From Salticus scenicus (lineage: Eukaryota; Arthropoda; Arachnida; Araneae; Salticidae), in the NCBI GenBank assembly GCA_963930645.1, contig OZ005653.1, forward strand, positions 110,992,259 through 111,056,258: DNA of 64,000 nt. Reading direction: 5' to 3'. The notes under the pieces are model-generated. The model saw only the letters and a program-made list of their open reading frames with translations. It made no database searches and had not been told where the DNA came from. Positions 23,975 to 34,932 of the stretch are shown one piece after another. Made by a program: the position numbers and the translations under genes. Position 1 is the first letter of the stretch, and the number at the start of each line of letters is the position of its first letter.

Positions 23975-24200
23975 TTACTTTCTTATAGAAAGTAAAAGGG
24001 AGTATTGAGAAATTTACAAAACGGAATTTGTACGTACTTCTTATAGTTAAAAAGCCAGTAACGGTAGATTTTTGAAATTTTTATTTGTGTCTAATTTGAC
24101 TACTAGTTGTACACCTTTAATTTTGTAAAACATGCGACATTTTACTTTACAGATATCCACTATTTTGCAAGATATTTTTATATCCCTATGATTAATTGTC
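23975..24200 (+). repeat. Truncated head of the modular repeat family
   Basis: Starts with a small hairpin, ACTTTCTTATAGAAAGT (about 23978-23994), then AAAAGGGAGTATTGAG, matching the hairpin plus AGTATTG head of the elements at 29.8 and 10.3 kb. The monomer array is missing; a Tc1-like element starts at 24209. Confidence 0.35.
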
Positions 24201-24208
24201 CGTATGTA

Positions 24209-25406
24209 CACCGAAGAGACATTACGTTATGACCACCAGTTTAATTTGAAACAAGGTCGTATTTCACCCTCAAAACCGCAAGCACCTAACAAGTACTGAC
24301 TCAAAAGGTACTGACTGACAAGACAGTCTGAAGTATCGGGTACCCAAGAACACACAACTGTTTCTGGCAGCACGATTTCAGTTTTCTATCTTGAACTACA
24401 AATTTTGCATTGGATTTATACCAAGTTAATTTAAAAGACAAGGTATGACTTGGTATTCATCAATCTGATCCACGAACAATCCCCTGAAGTTTCGACGTTT
24501 ATAACAATGCGCACTAGCCTGTTGGTAAACACCATCACCTGCCAAGAATACTGTTGCCATGAAGAAATATTCCTGGTCTCCAGTTATGTACAGAAATCTC
24601 AAAGACGTCAAGGATGCTTAAATGGGAATAATGGGTCTAATTGCCTCTTGAAAACGTCATCTATACTATAATATAATACAGGCACCCTTGCATCGTAACC
24701 AGTCAAATGGGCAGCTACGTGCCATTTATTTCCATGCACCTATGCACAGTTGGTTTTTGTGGAATATCGGTAGATTCAAACTCGGGCGTTAACGTCATAG
24801 ACCAGAAAAAATATTCGTTGGACCAGGCTGATTTCTACATTCATTTGTGGTCTAGTTTCGATTTTTTTTACCTATTGCAAGCACTGTCCGCGCTAACATG
24901 TCACGTAGCAAGGACGCAAATTGTCTGCTGTCTGCATAGGCCCATACGCTGTACATTGTGCTTAGATGAACAGTCTAGATCGCTAGGTAGCCGATATTGT
25001 GCTGCTGGTGATTTCAGCCGCTGTAGCTTTTTGGCCATGGGACACAATGCGTGATAGTCTCCGCTTCTTTCTGGAATTAATGGGTCGTTGTTGGTCAACA
25101 TTTGGTCGAACACTTGCCGCTTTATAATTCAGGCACCGCTGTTGATAAGGAGTGTACACGTACAGGCACAAAATGCGCCATTTCTTAAAGTTGATATTTG
25201 CTGGTACCCAGCATTAACAATTTCATCTCTATCGACATCTGATAAATTAGCTTATTTTCTTATTATGCCGGTAAACACAGTACTTGTAGAAAGGCAGTGC
25301 TTGAATCATTTATATACTCCAGTATCAGCCTCATATGCGCCTTGTTTTTCCAGTCTAGCTTTTTCCTTCATATGAGTAATGGTGATAAAGTAATAACTCT
25401 TAGGTG
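24209..25406 (-). mobile_element. Tc1-like element, 1.2 kb, both inverted repeats present
   Basis: The left end CACCGAAGAGACATTACG and the right end, read inverted, CACCTAAGAGTTATTAC, match over about 28 bases, and TA dinucleotides flank at 24207-24208 and 25407-25408. The length is normal for Tc1 elements. The interior holds a heavily decayed transposase on the minus strand. Confidence 0.75.
24426..25175 (-). pseudogene. Decayed Tc1-like transposase
   Basis: On the minus strand, traces appear in the right order: RKKRRLSRIVSHGQKAT (second helix-turn-helix region, about 25060), AWSNEYFF near 24830 where WSDESRF is expected, so the first catalytic D has become N, and GDQEYFFMATVFLAGDGVYQQ (24530-24600), the block that precedes the second catalytic D. 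After that the D-N-A-P-C-H motif is frameshifted. Many stops. Not functional. Confidence 0.65.
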
Positions 25407-25408
25407 TA

Positions 25409-25999
25409 TGTATATTTGCAGGCTTTGATCTCGCATAACTATACAATTGTTGGAATTAGAGCATTCTGAATTTGTGCGCAGGTTTGTTATAACATCTAGT
25501 TGCTCAATACACATTATGGTCTTTATAAGAAATGTCATTTTGGATGTATTTAAGAAAATTGTATAAATGATGATTAAAACTACAAATGTTTAGTTATTAT
25601 TTGTCTTAATCTCGTAGGTATGTCACAAGAAGCGAATTATAGAGCCAGTTACAAAAATACGATAATGTTACAAAAATTGTAGACATTCATTCATGTAGAA
25701 AGTACTTCATAAAGACAAGTAGATTATAATCATCAAATAATTTTATTTAACGAATATTATGGAAACAATAGGATTTAATGTATATTCGTGCCACAGAATT
25801 CAGTAATCATATTTTGTTCATTATACGACATCTTGTTTTGTATATAGAAATCAATATAAAACTTTAGCTTCCATAAAATAATAGAGAGCAAATATGCAGT
25901 ACAATGCAAAAATGAATTCAATTTTGAAATTATTAAAACTGTCTTTAATAGATATAGCTTGTACTTTTGTTTCTGAAAAGAAAAAAAAATGCTTTGTAG

Positions 26000-26065
<66 letters not shown>

Positions 26066-26719
26066 TTTTAAGAAAGCAAAACACCGAACTATAGAATTAA
26101 AAAAAAAAGAAAAGAAAGAAAGAAAATAAAGAAAGATACGGATGTAAAGAGTCAAAATCCCTAGAAAATATCATAGGAAAAAAAGTAAAATAACCGAACA
26201 ATTACAGGTTTGTGAGAAAAAACAGTTAAAACCAGTCAGAATGATGGAAAAATAGACGAGTAAAATAAATCGAAAATGGAGAAGGGCGGTTATAGGAGCC
26301 ATGAAAATATCGTTGAGGTTTAGGTACGTTTAGCTTAATAATTTTTTATTTATTATTTTACATGTAGTTGTGTTATTATTTGTAGTAATTATAGTGGTGG
26401 TATAACCATAATCTTACTTCCACTTTTTATGAAATTCAGTTTTTTTTTTTTTTTTGTACCAAATTAAAATTTTGCCATTATTTTGTATATAGCATTAAAT
26501 GATTTATAGTGAGATCCATGACATTTTTTAAAATGGATTTTACAAGTTCCAGTGTTCATTTTATTAGACATTTTATTTCTTTTTTTTTTTGTCAAACTAA
26601 AATGTTATATGTAGATATTATAATCCCAGTGATAGGTAAACTTGAATAAAAACTACGAGCTTGTGTCTCAGACGAATATATATATAACATACTATTAAGA
26701 TTTTCTGTAACTCATGCAT
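25409..26719. other. Intergenic with TA/TG compound microsatellite
   Basis: A compound (TA)n(TG)n tract lies at about 26001-26063. Apparent open frames across it encode IYIYIY/VCVCVC and are spurious. Nothing else recognised. Confidence 0.55.
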
Positions 26720-27120
26720 TGTTGTTGTTGTTGTCGTGTGCCTCTCGGAAATTCCGAGCCCCGGTAGTGGAACTAACCGGTTTTTTAAGGCATGAGGGGT
26801 GCGTCTTCCATTATTAGGAGCGCCTCATAGGGAGGAAGTACGAATTTAGCTCCAGAAGCTGGTGAAAGATGGCAGAACCAGCCAGACAACAGGAACTTGA
26901 ATTTTGATCCGGATCAGAGCGAGTTAAACCCATGTTCCGGTACCCCCAGAGGCATAATTTTTGATGGGAACTTGGAGGACTTTGCGACCACGACGGAATT
27001 TAACACGGACCAGTCACCATTAGCGTACACGACGGTCTTCGGCCGGCTCGAGGACCGAACCCGCAATCTTTCGATCACGAACTCGCTGCTCTTACCGACC
27101 AGGCTACCACCGCCAACTCT
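26720..27120 (-). mobile_element. tRNA-derived SINE with (CAA)n tail
   Basis: The minus strand starts with a tRNA-like head (27117-27048): A box GTGGTAGCCTGGTCGG and B box GGGTTCGGTCCTC, about 45 bases apart, the internal RNA polymerase III promoter. A body of about 300 bp with higher GC than the flanks follows, and it ends in (CAA)n at about 26722-26736. Not a functional tRNA: no clean acceptor stem. Confidence 0.65.
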
Positions 27121-27239
27121 TGTATTAATAATTAAAATCAAATATCCTTTATCCATTCTTCTGAAATATCGATTTATTAAACATTTAAATTGTTGATTAC
27201 GTCCCCTTGTAAGTTTAAGACTATGGAAGGTCACCACAA

Positions 27240-27920
27240 TTTTAAATTTCAGCTGGATCCAGTGACGCCTGGTGACGTAATAGATGGAAGTTTAAGATGC
27301 TTCGACGCCAACAGTCGTCGAAGTTTCAGATTAGGTTGGAATGGTTTTGCGTCAGCTTAGAGCTGCAACGGAGAAAGTAAGTTGCGGAGTGTAAGTAAAT
27401 ACGAGGAGGTTTTGATGTTTTGTTAAATGAAGTGGTTAAGAGTATTGGAGTCATTGAATTAAGGATAAATATGAAGGTATTTTTGGTAGAATGTGTGGTG
27501 GAGATGGTGGAGGTTCTTAATTTGGCGAGTATTGAAGTGGTGCAGATGCGTATACTTCTTATGCGAGAGTAAGCATCTATTATATTTGTGATGTTCTAGA
27601 ATAGAGTAAGATTTTTGAGAAGGGTTTGTCGTGCCAGGGAATCCCGCTGACAGTTGTTGTGCAAGCATAGTTCAGTGATCGATAGAGAGCTGTCTTCACT
27701 AACCTTCTTATGTTATCGCCACTGGGTGAGCCTTCAGTTTTATGTTTCTCTAATTTATCAGCTTATTTAATTATTTAATTGAGTTGCGGGTACAAGCCAT
27801 TCCCCCTGTTCTTAAGCGCAAATAAAAGTTTTATTTGAATTTAATTTAACGTCTCCTTCTCTGATTTATCAATTCAGTTATCTATAAGTTTATTTAAGAT
27901 GGAGTCTGCGACCACACAAA
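27240..27920 (+). other. Unclassified, LTR-like or 3'-UTR-like segment
   Basis: Distinctly less AT-rich than the flanks. Contains a hairpin CTTCGACG...CGTCGAAG (about 27300-27325), and AATAAAAG near 27822. This could be a decayed LTR, but I find no TG...CA boundary with a target duplication and no second copy. Confidence 0.25.
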
Positions 27921-28740
27921 CTTTACAACCTTTACGCATAAACAACAAATTTATTTACGTACATATTAAATTTTCTATCCTATTATCAAGAAAACAGATA
28001 AGAAATATAATGTTTTGTTTACTTGTAATTTTTTTTTCTTTTAAATTAGAAACTAAGTATTATTTATTTCTTCAAATTATGTGAAAATTTACACATTATG
28101 TATTTAATTTATCAAGTAAATTCCATTGGCCATATACAAATAACTTATGTATATACGTATATATATACGCATGTGTTTATGTATGTATATTTAACATAAA
28201 AATGCATCAATTCTTATAAATATAATTTAATATTTTCTTCGAAAATCGTTCTCAACACAAGTATCAGTCTTGTTTATAAGTTGGCGATAAATCTAAAGAT
28301 CGATATACAGTATAGAAGAATGAAATATTTTCTCATTATCCCTTTATGAGCACATTCATGCATTAAACATTAACTTAACGCCTGGGTGTGGTAATGATGA
28401 ATCGACCTAGTTCTCAAAAGGAGAATTGCTGTCTAAGATGCTCTTTTGAGCTTAAAATATCTAAGAAAATGCATTTGATGATACGTGTGATATATTCTTT
28501 ATTACTCAAATTTTATATTTAAATTAAAGTGCTTAAATGAGTTTTAACCTACAATTTATAACACAGTTTTCACTTTCCATTAATGAGATAATAAATATTA
28601 AAAAATGTACATTTATTTATATTTAGGTGAAATAAATATTACTTTTGTTTAATAATGTTGAGTTTTACACAATAAATTGTAGCCATTTAAGAAAATTTTA
28701 TGAAATATTTTTTATACATAGCGCACCAATACTGATAGGC

Positions 28741-28773
<33 letters not shown>

Positions 28774-28787
28774 TGTGAAACAACCAC
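27921..28787. other. Intergenic; contains an inverted copy of MITE interior
   Basis: About 28300-28490 matches the interior of the 1078-1612 MITE in inverted orientation (shared GATAATGAGAAAATATTTCAT and AAATGCATTTTC words). Terminal repeats were not located. Poly-A at 28742-28768. No gene. Confidence 0.45.
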
Positions 28788-28791
28788 ACGT

Positions 28792-29492
28792 CTTCCATTA
28801 CCCGCTATTACATGTATTATATGCATTTTTGAGAGAAAATGTGATCAGAAAACATAAAAGTGACCTAAAGAGAAAATCGTTAGAGCCGTTTTTGAGATAC
28901 CAACTTTTAAAAAAATCAATTATTGACCGGAAATCAACAATTACATACAAAAGCATATTTAAAAGTGAGTTAAAATGGCGAGTTTGAAAAAAATCCGTAC
29001 AACCGTTTTCAAAGGAACGCCTTTGCGAGGCCTGAAATTGGGCTATTTATACAGGGCGCATATCAAATTTCCTGAACTAACAAACTATATCATTCGAAAG
29101 GACATCTAATAGAGTGTTTATATAGCAAGTTTGAAGAAAATCGTTAGAGCCGTTTTTGAGATACGGACTTACGGTCCCACTTCAGGTTTCCGATGTACCA
29201 CTTCCGGTTTTTCAATTTTCACCAAAATTTGGAAATTTCATCTGTACACCAGAAATATTTCAATTCTAAAGTTTCGTACCTCTATCTTTATTAGTTTCTG
29301 AGCTATAATAGCCAGAAGATTCTCCACATACATACACACACACACACACATACATACACACTGACCAATTGCCAAAAACCACTTTTTTGGACTCAGGGGA
29401 CCTAAAAACGTGTAAATCAGGTGAAAACCCGATATCGAATTTTCAGACCGAATACAATACTTCCATTACCTACGGTAGTAGGGTAATGGAAG
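28792..29492 (-). repeat. Modular repeat with terminal hairpin
   Basis: The right end (29459-29492) is a strong hairpin: CTTCCATTACC and GGTAATGGAAG around a 12-base loop. Leftward come AGTATTGTATTCGG (minus strand), the box ACTCAGGGGACC (29391-29402), a CA-rich run (29330-29360), and two monomers with GTTAGAGCCGTTTTTGAGATAC at about 28879 and 29142. Left end has CTTCCATTACCC at 28792. Related to the 3.36-kb and 29.78-kb repeats. Confidence 0.6.
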
Positions 29493-29776
29493 TAAAAAGG
29501 TTTAGACGAAAGAAGATGATAGACAGAGAGATTTTCAGAAAGTTTTCTGTTGCATTAACAATATATTTTATTTTTATTTTTTAATATTTATTTAAATAAT
29601 TTTTATTACTATTTATCATATTTCCTTATTAAAATAAACAGTGCCTCGGAATTCATATTTTTATTTTATTTTATTTTATTTTTTATTTTTTTATTTTATT
29701 ATAGAAACATCGCTAAATCCTATATAAATATTGCTACTAATTTGAGTAAGTGTTATCAGGGATTTTATTTTTTTTT

Positions 29777-30850
29777 ACTTTCCGAACACTATAGTGAGGA
29801 AAGTATTGTAATCATGTCAAAAATCCGAATTTGAGATTTCGATGTTTCTGTACGTTTCGAGGTCCCCTGAGTTCGTTCTCACTATTTTTACGATGATGTA
29901 TGTATGTGTGTGTGTGTATGTATGTGTGTATGTGTGTGTGTATGTATGTATGTCTGTGAGTGAACACGCTAGCCTCTAAACGTTTTGTTCGTATAAGCTG
30001 AAAGTTGGTACGTATATTGTAAGTCCCCATAGTACGAACCCTATTGATTTTGGTGAATCTAGCACTTATAGTTTTTTTTACAGGGACACCAGGAAAAATT
30101 CTTTATCATTATGGCCTATGGGGAAAATGTTTTTAAAGTGCGATAGCGTCTAAACGCCTTATTAATCTGAGCAAAAAAAAAATTGTACACATGTTATAGA
30201 TCACAGTTGCACGAATTGTATAGATTTTGGTGCATTTAGCATTTACAGTTTTTTTACAGGGGCACAAAAAAATTCTTTATCATTATGGCGTACGGGGCCA
30301 AATTTTTAAAAGGGTGATAGCGTCTAAACGCCTTATTAATCTGAGTAAAAAATTTGTACGCATGTTATAGGTCACAGTTGCACCATCTGTATAGATTTTG
30401 GTGAATTTAGCACTTAAGTTCTTTTACAGGGACACAAAGGTTAAATTATGAGGGACACAAAGAAAAATTCTTTATCATCATGGCCTCTGGGACTAAATTT
30501 TTAAAAGTGCGATAGCATCTAAACGCCATATTCAATCGGGCTGAAAATTTATGTGAATATTATAAATCACTGTTGAACTAATTATAAGCATTTTGGTGAA
30601 TCTAGCATTTATAGGTTTTTACAGGGACACAACGAAAAATTCTTTATCATTATGATCTATGGGCTTAAACTTCAGTAGCGTTAAATACAACATCGTGTAA
30701 TATATGGAAAAAAACTCAAACATTCTATTATGGTTTTCTCTATTTTGTTTGTTTAAAAACTCCTCTTTCTTTACTTTATCTACAAAACTGTTAATTACTC
30801 AATGTTCGGAAAGTCGAGTGGAGTCACTCCAGATTTTTTCCTTTAAATCA
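29777..30850 (+). repeat. Inverted second copy of the 172-bp-monomer repeat
   Basis: Begins with the hairpin ACTTTCCGAACACTATAGTG...GGAAAGT (29779-29807), then AGTATTGTAATCATG, the box GAGGTCCCCTGAGT (29859-29872), a GTATGTGTG run, and four monomers with TTCTTTATCATTATGGC at about 30106, 30280, 30475 and 30648. The far end carries TGGAGTCACTCCA (about 30818-30830). It is the reverse complement of 9295-10310 with clear but imperfect identity; the third monomer has a small internal duplication. Confidence 0.7.
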
Positions 30851-31559
30851 TAACAATAACAAAATATTTATTTAAAGATTAAAAAAATATATCTAAGTTT
30901 TGTCAAATTAAAAATAATACAAAAAATTATCCATTGCCAGTATTATTTTAAATTATCCATACTCCGTATTTATAGTAAATGTTCATTAAATCACCAAGAA
31001 AATAAATGATTAAAACACACACGCAAAATATATATGTATAATAATTTAATGTTAATAAATTAAGCATCAAATTTATTTTGCTCCTAAGAAGTATGAAAAT
31101 GAACTCCCAATTGGAAAATTTATTTTACATAATTGATCCCAACAGATTATTTAATTTGATTTTAATGACTTCTGGATCTTAATGTACGTATATGTGTGTG
31201 TGTATTCAAATTAATTATTTAAAAAAATAATAGGTTTCCTCAATTTTATCATAACAAAAATTTGAAAAAATTCTTTTCACAAAAAATTGTTATTAAAAAA
31301 AAAAAAAGAAAAAAACTATTATTTTATTATTATAATTATTTTTTTAATTGCAGGAAAGATTATTTTAGTGAAAATTGGTGGGAATTCATTTCGTAAAAAT
31401 GTTCATTAATAAAGCATTAACTAGGAAATATAGAATTGCTTTAAAACTACTGGTACTTTAAATCTATGAAAAATTACCGGTTTTTAAAGTAAGATTATGT
31501 ATAAAAAGCTAGTACCGTTTGGCCATCACAAAACTTTTTCCTATATATTCCTAATAAAA
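30851..31559. other. AT-rich intergenic DNA
   Basis: A tract at about 31295-31312, otherwise nothing. Confidence 0.5.
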
Positions 31560-31888
31560 CACTGTAAACGTAAATGTCTTAAACTCAGTTACAAAAGTGT
31601 CTTAAATGGATGGTCATTTTTTAAGCGAAAAAAAAGTCTTAGTTTTTAAGACACCTTTTTGCATCATAAATTAAGATATTGCAAGTGTCTTAAAACGCCG
31701 CCAAGTTTTAGGCTTAAAAACACCGCCATGTTAGGCTTAAAAATGCTATAGTTTTTAAGGCTTTTTAATATATATATAAATAAATAAATATGGCGTGCGA
31801 TTATGTTTTTCTTTTAAAAATATATTTCAGGATTATTTAGAGCATTAATAAAATATTTATATAAAAAAAGAGAAAAAGTCCCATTTTC

Positions 31889-31974
31889 CGGCGTTGGGAT
31901 TCGAACGCACACTGTTTGAGGAAACCGTAACCTGAAGCCAAGCATCGTCGCATTTACCAATCAAGCTACCGTCG
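31889..31974 (-). repeat. tRNA-like sequence, probable SINE head
   Basis: On the minus strand GGTAGCTTGATTGGTAAATG resembles a tRNA D arm/A box and GTGCGTTCGAATCCC a T arm/B box, about 50 bases apart. The T stem does not pair and the acceptor stem is poor, so this is not called as a tRNA gene. It sits inside the CACTA-like element. Confidence 0.4.
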
Positions 31975-32468
31975 ATTACAGCAATACGTGTTTTTATGAT
32001 GTAATGTACTGCAGTATTCGTGAAACTATTCGCAGTGTTATGTTTTATTTCTAATTTTTTGCCATAAAACTATTGATAGTATGGTATCTTAAACTTAATA
32101 AATATTATCTTAAATTTCATATTTAGAGGACCAGAATTTTTTAATAATGCATCAAAGTATGTGAAGGTTTCATCCCTCGATGATAAAGATTTCTTTCCTT
32201 AAAGTGATATTTAAATAAAAACGAACTATAATCATGAACACAGGAAAAATTATAGTTTTACATTTAGATGTAGGTGAATTTGTGAAAGAAAAAAGTTTTT
32301 AAATGAATAATAATGAGAAGAAAGAAAGAAAAAAAATATGCACAAATCATTCATGATTTGTGCTTACACTCACTTATAAATTCGCTTTCTTCTCTACAAA
32401 TTACTTGCTACATCAGTCTGCACACTTTTTCTTTCTTTCCAAAAAAAAAAAAAAAAAAAAAAACTTTG

Positions 32469-32508
32469 TCTTTAAAGCTTTCTTATTAATATAAGAAAGC
32501 TTTAAAGA
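32469..32508. repeat. Perfect 18-bp-stem hairpin, 4-base loop
   Basis: TCTTTAAAGCTTTCTTAT, loop TAAT, and the exact complement. It lies between a poly-A tract (32442-32463) and a G-run (32534-32545) in the CACTA-like element. Confidence 0.8.
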
Positions 32509-33174
32509 GAAAGATTTTTTTTTCTTTTGTTGGAGGGGGGGGGGACAAAATAAGCTTTGTGTCTAAATATGTTGTTTATGAATTGAGTTAAAGATAATAG
32601 CATGCAAATATCATTCACATAACTAGAGCATTATTCCATAAAAATATAATTTAACTACCATAATTTAAGTAGTTTAACTGCTTATTAAATAAAATAATAA
32701 TATATTTATTGAATGTGGAAAGAAGTAGGACAAGCATATTTTCTTAAAGTAGATTTCATATGAAAAAAATTCTAAGTAAGGCAAGTGTCTGAATTTCTAA
32801 AGTGTCTGAAAATTCAAACGCGTTTTTTGTCTGAAAATTCGCGTATTTACGTGTTTCAGACATCTTTGTGTCTGAATTGATATTTAAGACATATTTCTGT
32901 CTTAAATTAAAATACCTATAACGTCTAAGGTACATTTTAAGACATTTACGTGTCTTAAATGCCGTTTCAGTTGTTTTTATGTCTTACTTTAAGACCCTTT
33001 TATTTGCAGTGAACTCACGTAATTATTGCATTTATTGAGATTTATGTGTTCATTTTTTTTTTCACTAAATACGTAAAAAGATTTATAATTATTGCAGATA
33101 TGTTTGAAACGAATCACTCTCTTTTTTTAAATTTAATAATCTGAATTACGTCGATTGTAAGCCATGCATCTATA

Positions 33175-33411
33175 CAGGGTGATCAATTTAAAAGAGTACC
33201 CGTTGTTTTTTCTTATTACCCTTAAATATGACGGATGTGACAATTATTCTAATACTGAACTATAATTGTTTGAGCCTTATTTAAGTGTGGGAGACAGTTT
33301 CCAACACTGTTGGACTGTTACAACTTTATTTGTGAGATAAAACAGAAATAACAGAAATGGAGACACAGAATTCTTTTAATCCTGTAATAATATCATTTAT
33401 GGAAAACAAAA

Positions 33412-33445
<34 letters not shown>

Positions 33446-33943
33446 TACATTTTCATTCCTACATTACACTTACATTATCATTATTACTTTTACATTATCA
33501 TTTCATAGGCTTTTCCAGAGAAGTCTTGCAAACATCGATGAATTAAAACAGATCATAACTAAAGAAAACTCGTCAATAACACCAACAATGCTGTGAAGCG
33601 TGTCAAAAACTTGGTTCGACGTGCGTTCATGTTTGCATTCAAAATGGTGGCTAACATTTTCAACATTTTCTGTGAGGAATGATGATGTAAAAAAAAAAAG
33701 AATTAAATTGTCTTTTTCAAAAATAAAATTATTACCTGATTAAAAAAAAAAAAAAAAAAAAAATGCGCGTCTCCATTTCTGTTTTACCTCACAAATAAAG
33801 TTGTAATAATCCAACAGTGTTAGAAATTGTCTCACAAACAAGGTTCAAACAATTATACTTTAACGTTATAACAGTTGTCACATCCGTCAGATTTAAGGGT
33901 TATTAGAAACACCCACGAATACTCTTATAAACTGATCACCCTG
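33175..33943 (+). mobile_element. Mariner-type deletion derivative, ~185-bp inverted repeats
   Basis: Ends CAGGGTGATCAATTT (33175) and its inverted partner at 33943 are flanked by TA (33173-33174, 33944-33945). The repeats extend inward to about 33368 and 33767, including TTTATTTGTGAGATAAAACAG on one side. The middle holds a (TTA)n tract (33415-33445) and what looks like the last residues of a transposase. Confidence 0.8.
33592..33680 (+). pseudogene. C-terminal scrap of a transposase
   Basis: Reads KNLVRRAFMFAFKMVANIF before a TGA at about 33678. The pattern of a positively charged R-R-x3-C/A-I-x-x-x-G-x-x-F tail closes many mariner-type transposases. Upstream, 33490-33590 may continue it in another frame. 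Only about 30-60 codons remain, so the derivative depends on a full-length relative. Confidence 0.35.
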
Positions 33944-34142
33944 TATATTTAAATATTTTACATTGATTTTTAATACTATTTTAAGTACAATTTTAAAGTT
34001 ATTAACAATTTGTATTAAAAAATTCTTTATTTTGCAGTTTCATAAGAGACCTTGTCCTATGCTGCCGCATATTTTTTTTTTTTTTTTTTTTAAATATATA
34101 AATAATTAAAATAAAGGTATATTATGTGTTTTTAAGCAATAT

Positions 34143-34765
34143 GCATCAGGAGCTCACGTAAGTGGTGTCAAGCTAGAGCCCATTGGAGGACGGAGTGGAG
34201 ATCTGTTGCGTTTTCTGATGAAAGCCGGTTCTGCCTTGGTCGCAGTGATAGCCGTGTGTTGGTTAGAAGGAGGCCAGGTGAACGCCTGCTAGCGACCTGT
34301 CTGCGGCCTAGACACACAGGGCCTACTCCTGGAGTTATGGTTTGGTGAGCAATTTCGTATGACAGCAGGAGCACTCTCGTGGTTGTCCCACGCACCCTGA
34401 CTGCAAATTTGAACGTCAGTCTAGTGATACAACCTGCTATGCTGCCATTCATGAACAGCATTCAAGGGGGTGTTTTCAAACAGGATAACGCTCGCCCTCA
34501 TACCGCTGTTGTAACCCAACACGCTCTACAGAGTGTCGACATGTTGCCTTGGCCTGCTAGATCACCAGATCTTTCTCCAATCTAGCACGTATGGGACATC
34601 ATTGGACGACAACTCCAGCGTCATCCACAACCAGCATTAACCGTCCCTCCATTCACCGCCCAAGAGCAACAGGCATGGAACTCCATCCCACAAACTGATA
34701 TCCGACACCTGTACGACACAATGCATGCTTGCATTCAAAATTCTCGCGGTTACACCGGTTACTAA
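34143..34765 (+). pseudogene. Tc1-like DDE transposase, catalytic E is a stop
   Basis: One frame gives the catalytic half of a Tc1 transposase: WRSVAFSDESRFCL (first D), GPTPGVMVW, VFKQDNARPHTAVV (second D), then LPWPARSPDLSPI and a TAG at 34583-34585 exactly where the catalytic E is expected, followed by HVWDIIGRQLQ. A TGA at 34346-34348 follows MVW. The frame then continues to a natural TAA at 34763-34765. The N-terminal DNA-binding half is missing. Located just upstream of an inverted-repeat-like end at 34930. A DNA-cutting enzyme in origin; inactive here. Confidence 0.8.
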
Positions 34766-34930
34766 TGTACCAACATTTCACATTTGAAATGGCTCTTCTT
34801 GCCAATGGCTCTACCTGTGATCTTGAAACTTTAATCAATTAAATATGTTACCTAGACAAATGTATTGCTGAAATTTCATTACTGTACAATAATTTTTTCT
34901 TGGCGTTGGGATTTTTTTTTTCCATCAGTG
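34766..34930 (+). mobile_element. 3' flank and terminal repeat of the Tc1-like element
   Basis: From the transposase stop to CCATCAGTG at 34930, which is followed by TA (34931-34932). CACTGATGG at the outer end (reverse complement) is a common type of Tc1 end. The left terminal repeat has been lost; T tract and AT-rich DNA lie at 34075-34120. Confidence 0.5.
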
Positions 34931-34932
34931 TA

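Larger units (their letters stand above)
31560..33011. mobile_element. CACTA-like non-autonomous element with subterminal arrays
   Basis: The left end CACTGTAAACGTAAA (31560) and the right end, read inverted from 33011, CACTGCAAATAAAAG, are terminal inverted repeats starting CACTG, as in animal EnSpm/CACTA elements. Inside each end lie many copies of TGTCTTAAA or its complement: about 31580-31745 and about 32780-32995. Such arrays bind the transposase in CACTA and hAT elements. No transposase is encoded. The target duplication is unclear, so the superfamily is tentative. Confidence 0.5.

Noticed and set aside
24707..25054. Plus-strand 115-codon frame with Cys-rich text
   Set aside because: Antisense to the decayed Tc1-like transposase, inside an element with clear terminal repeats.
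31889..31974. Functional tRNA gene
   Set aside because: A- and B-box-like words are present, but T and acceptor stems do not pair and it lies inside a transposon-like repeat.
33357..33596. 79-codon open frame with poly-Leu
   Set aside because: The Leu run is a (TTA)n tract inside a mariner-type derivative and the start lies in its inverted repeat.
34168..34461. Minus-strand 97-codon frame
   Set aside because: Antisense shadow of the Tc1-like transposase at 34143-34765.
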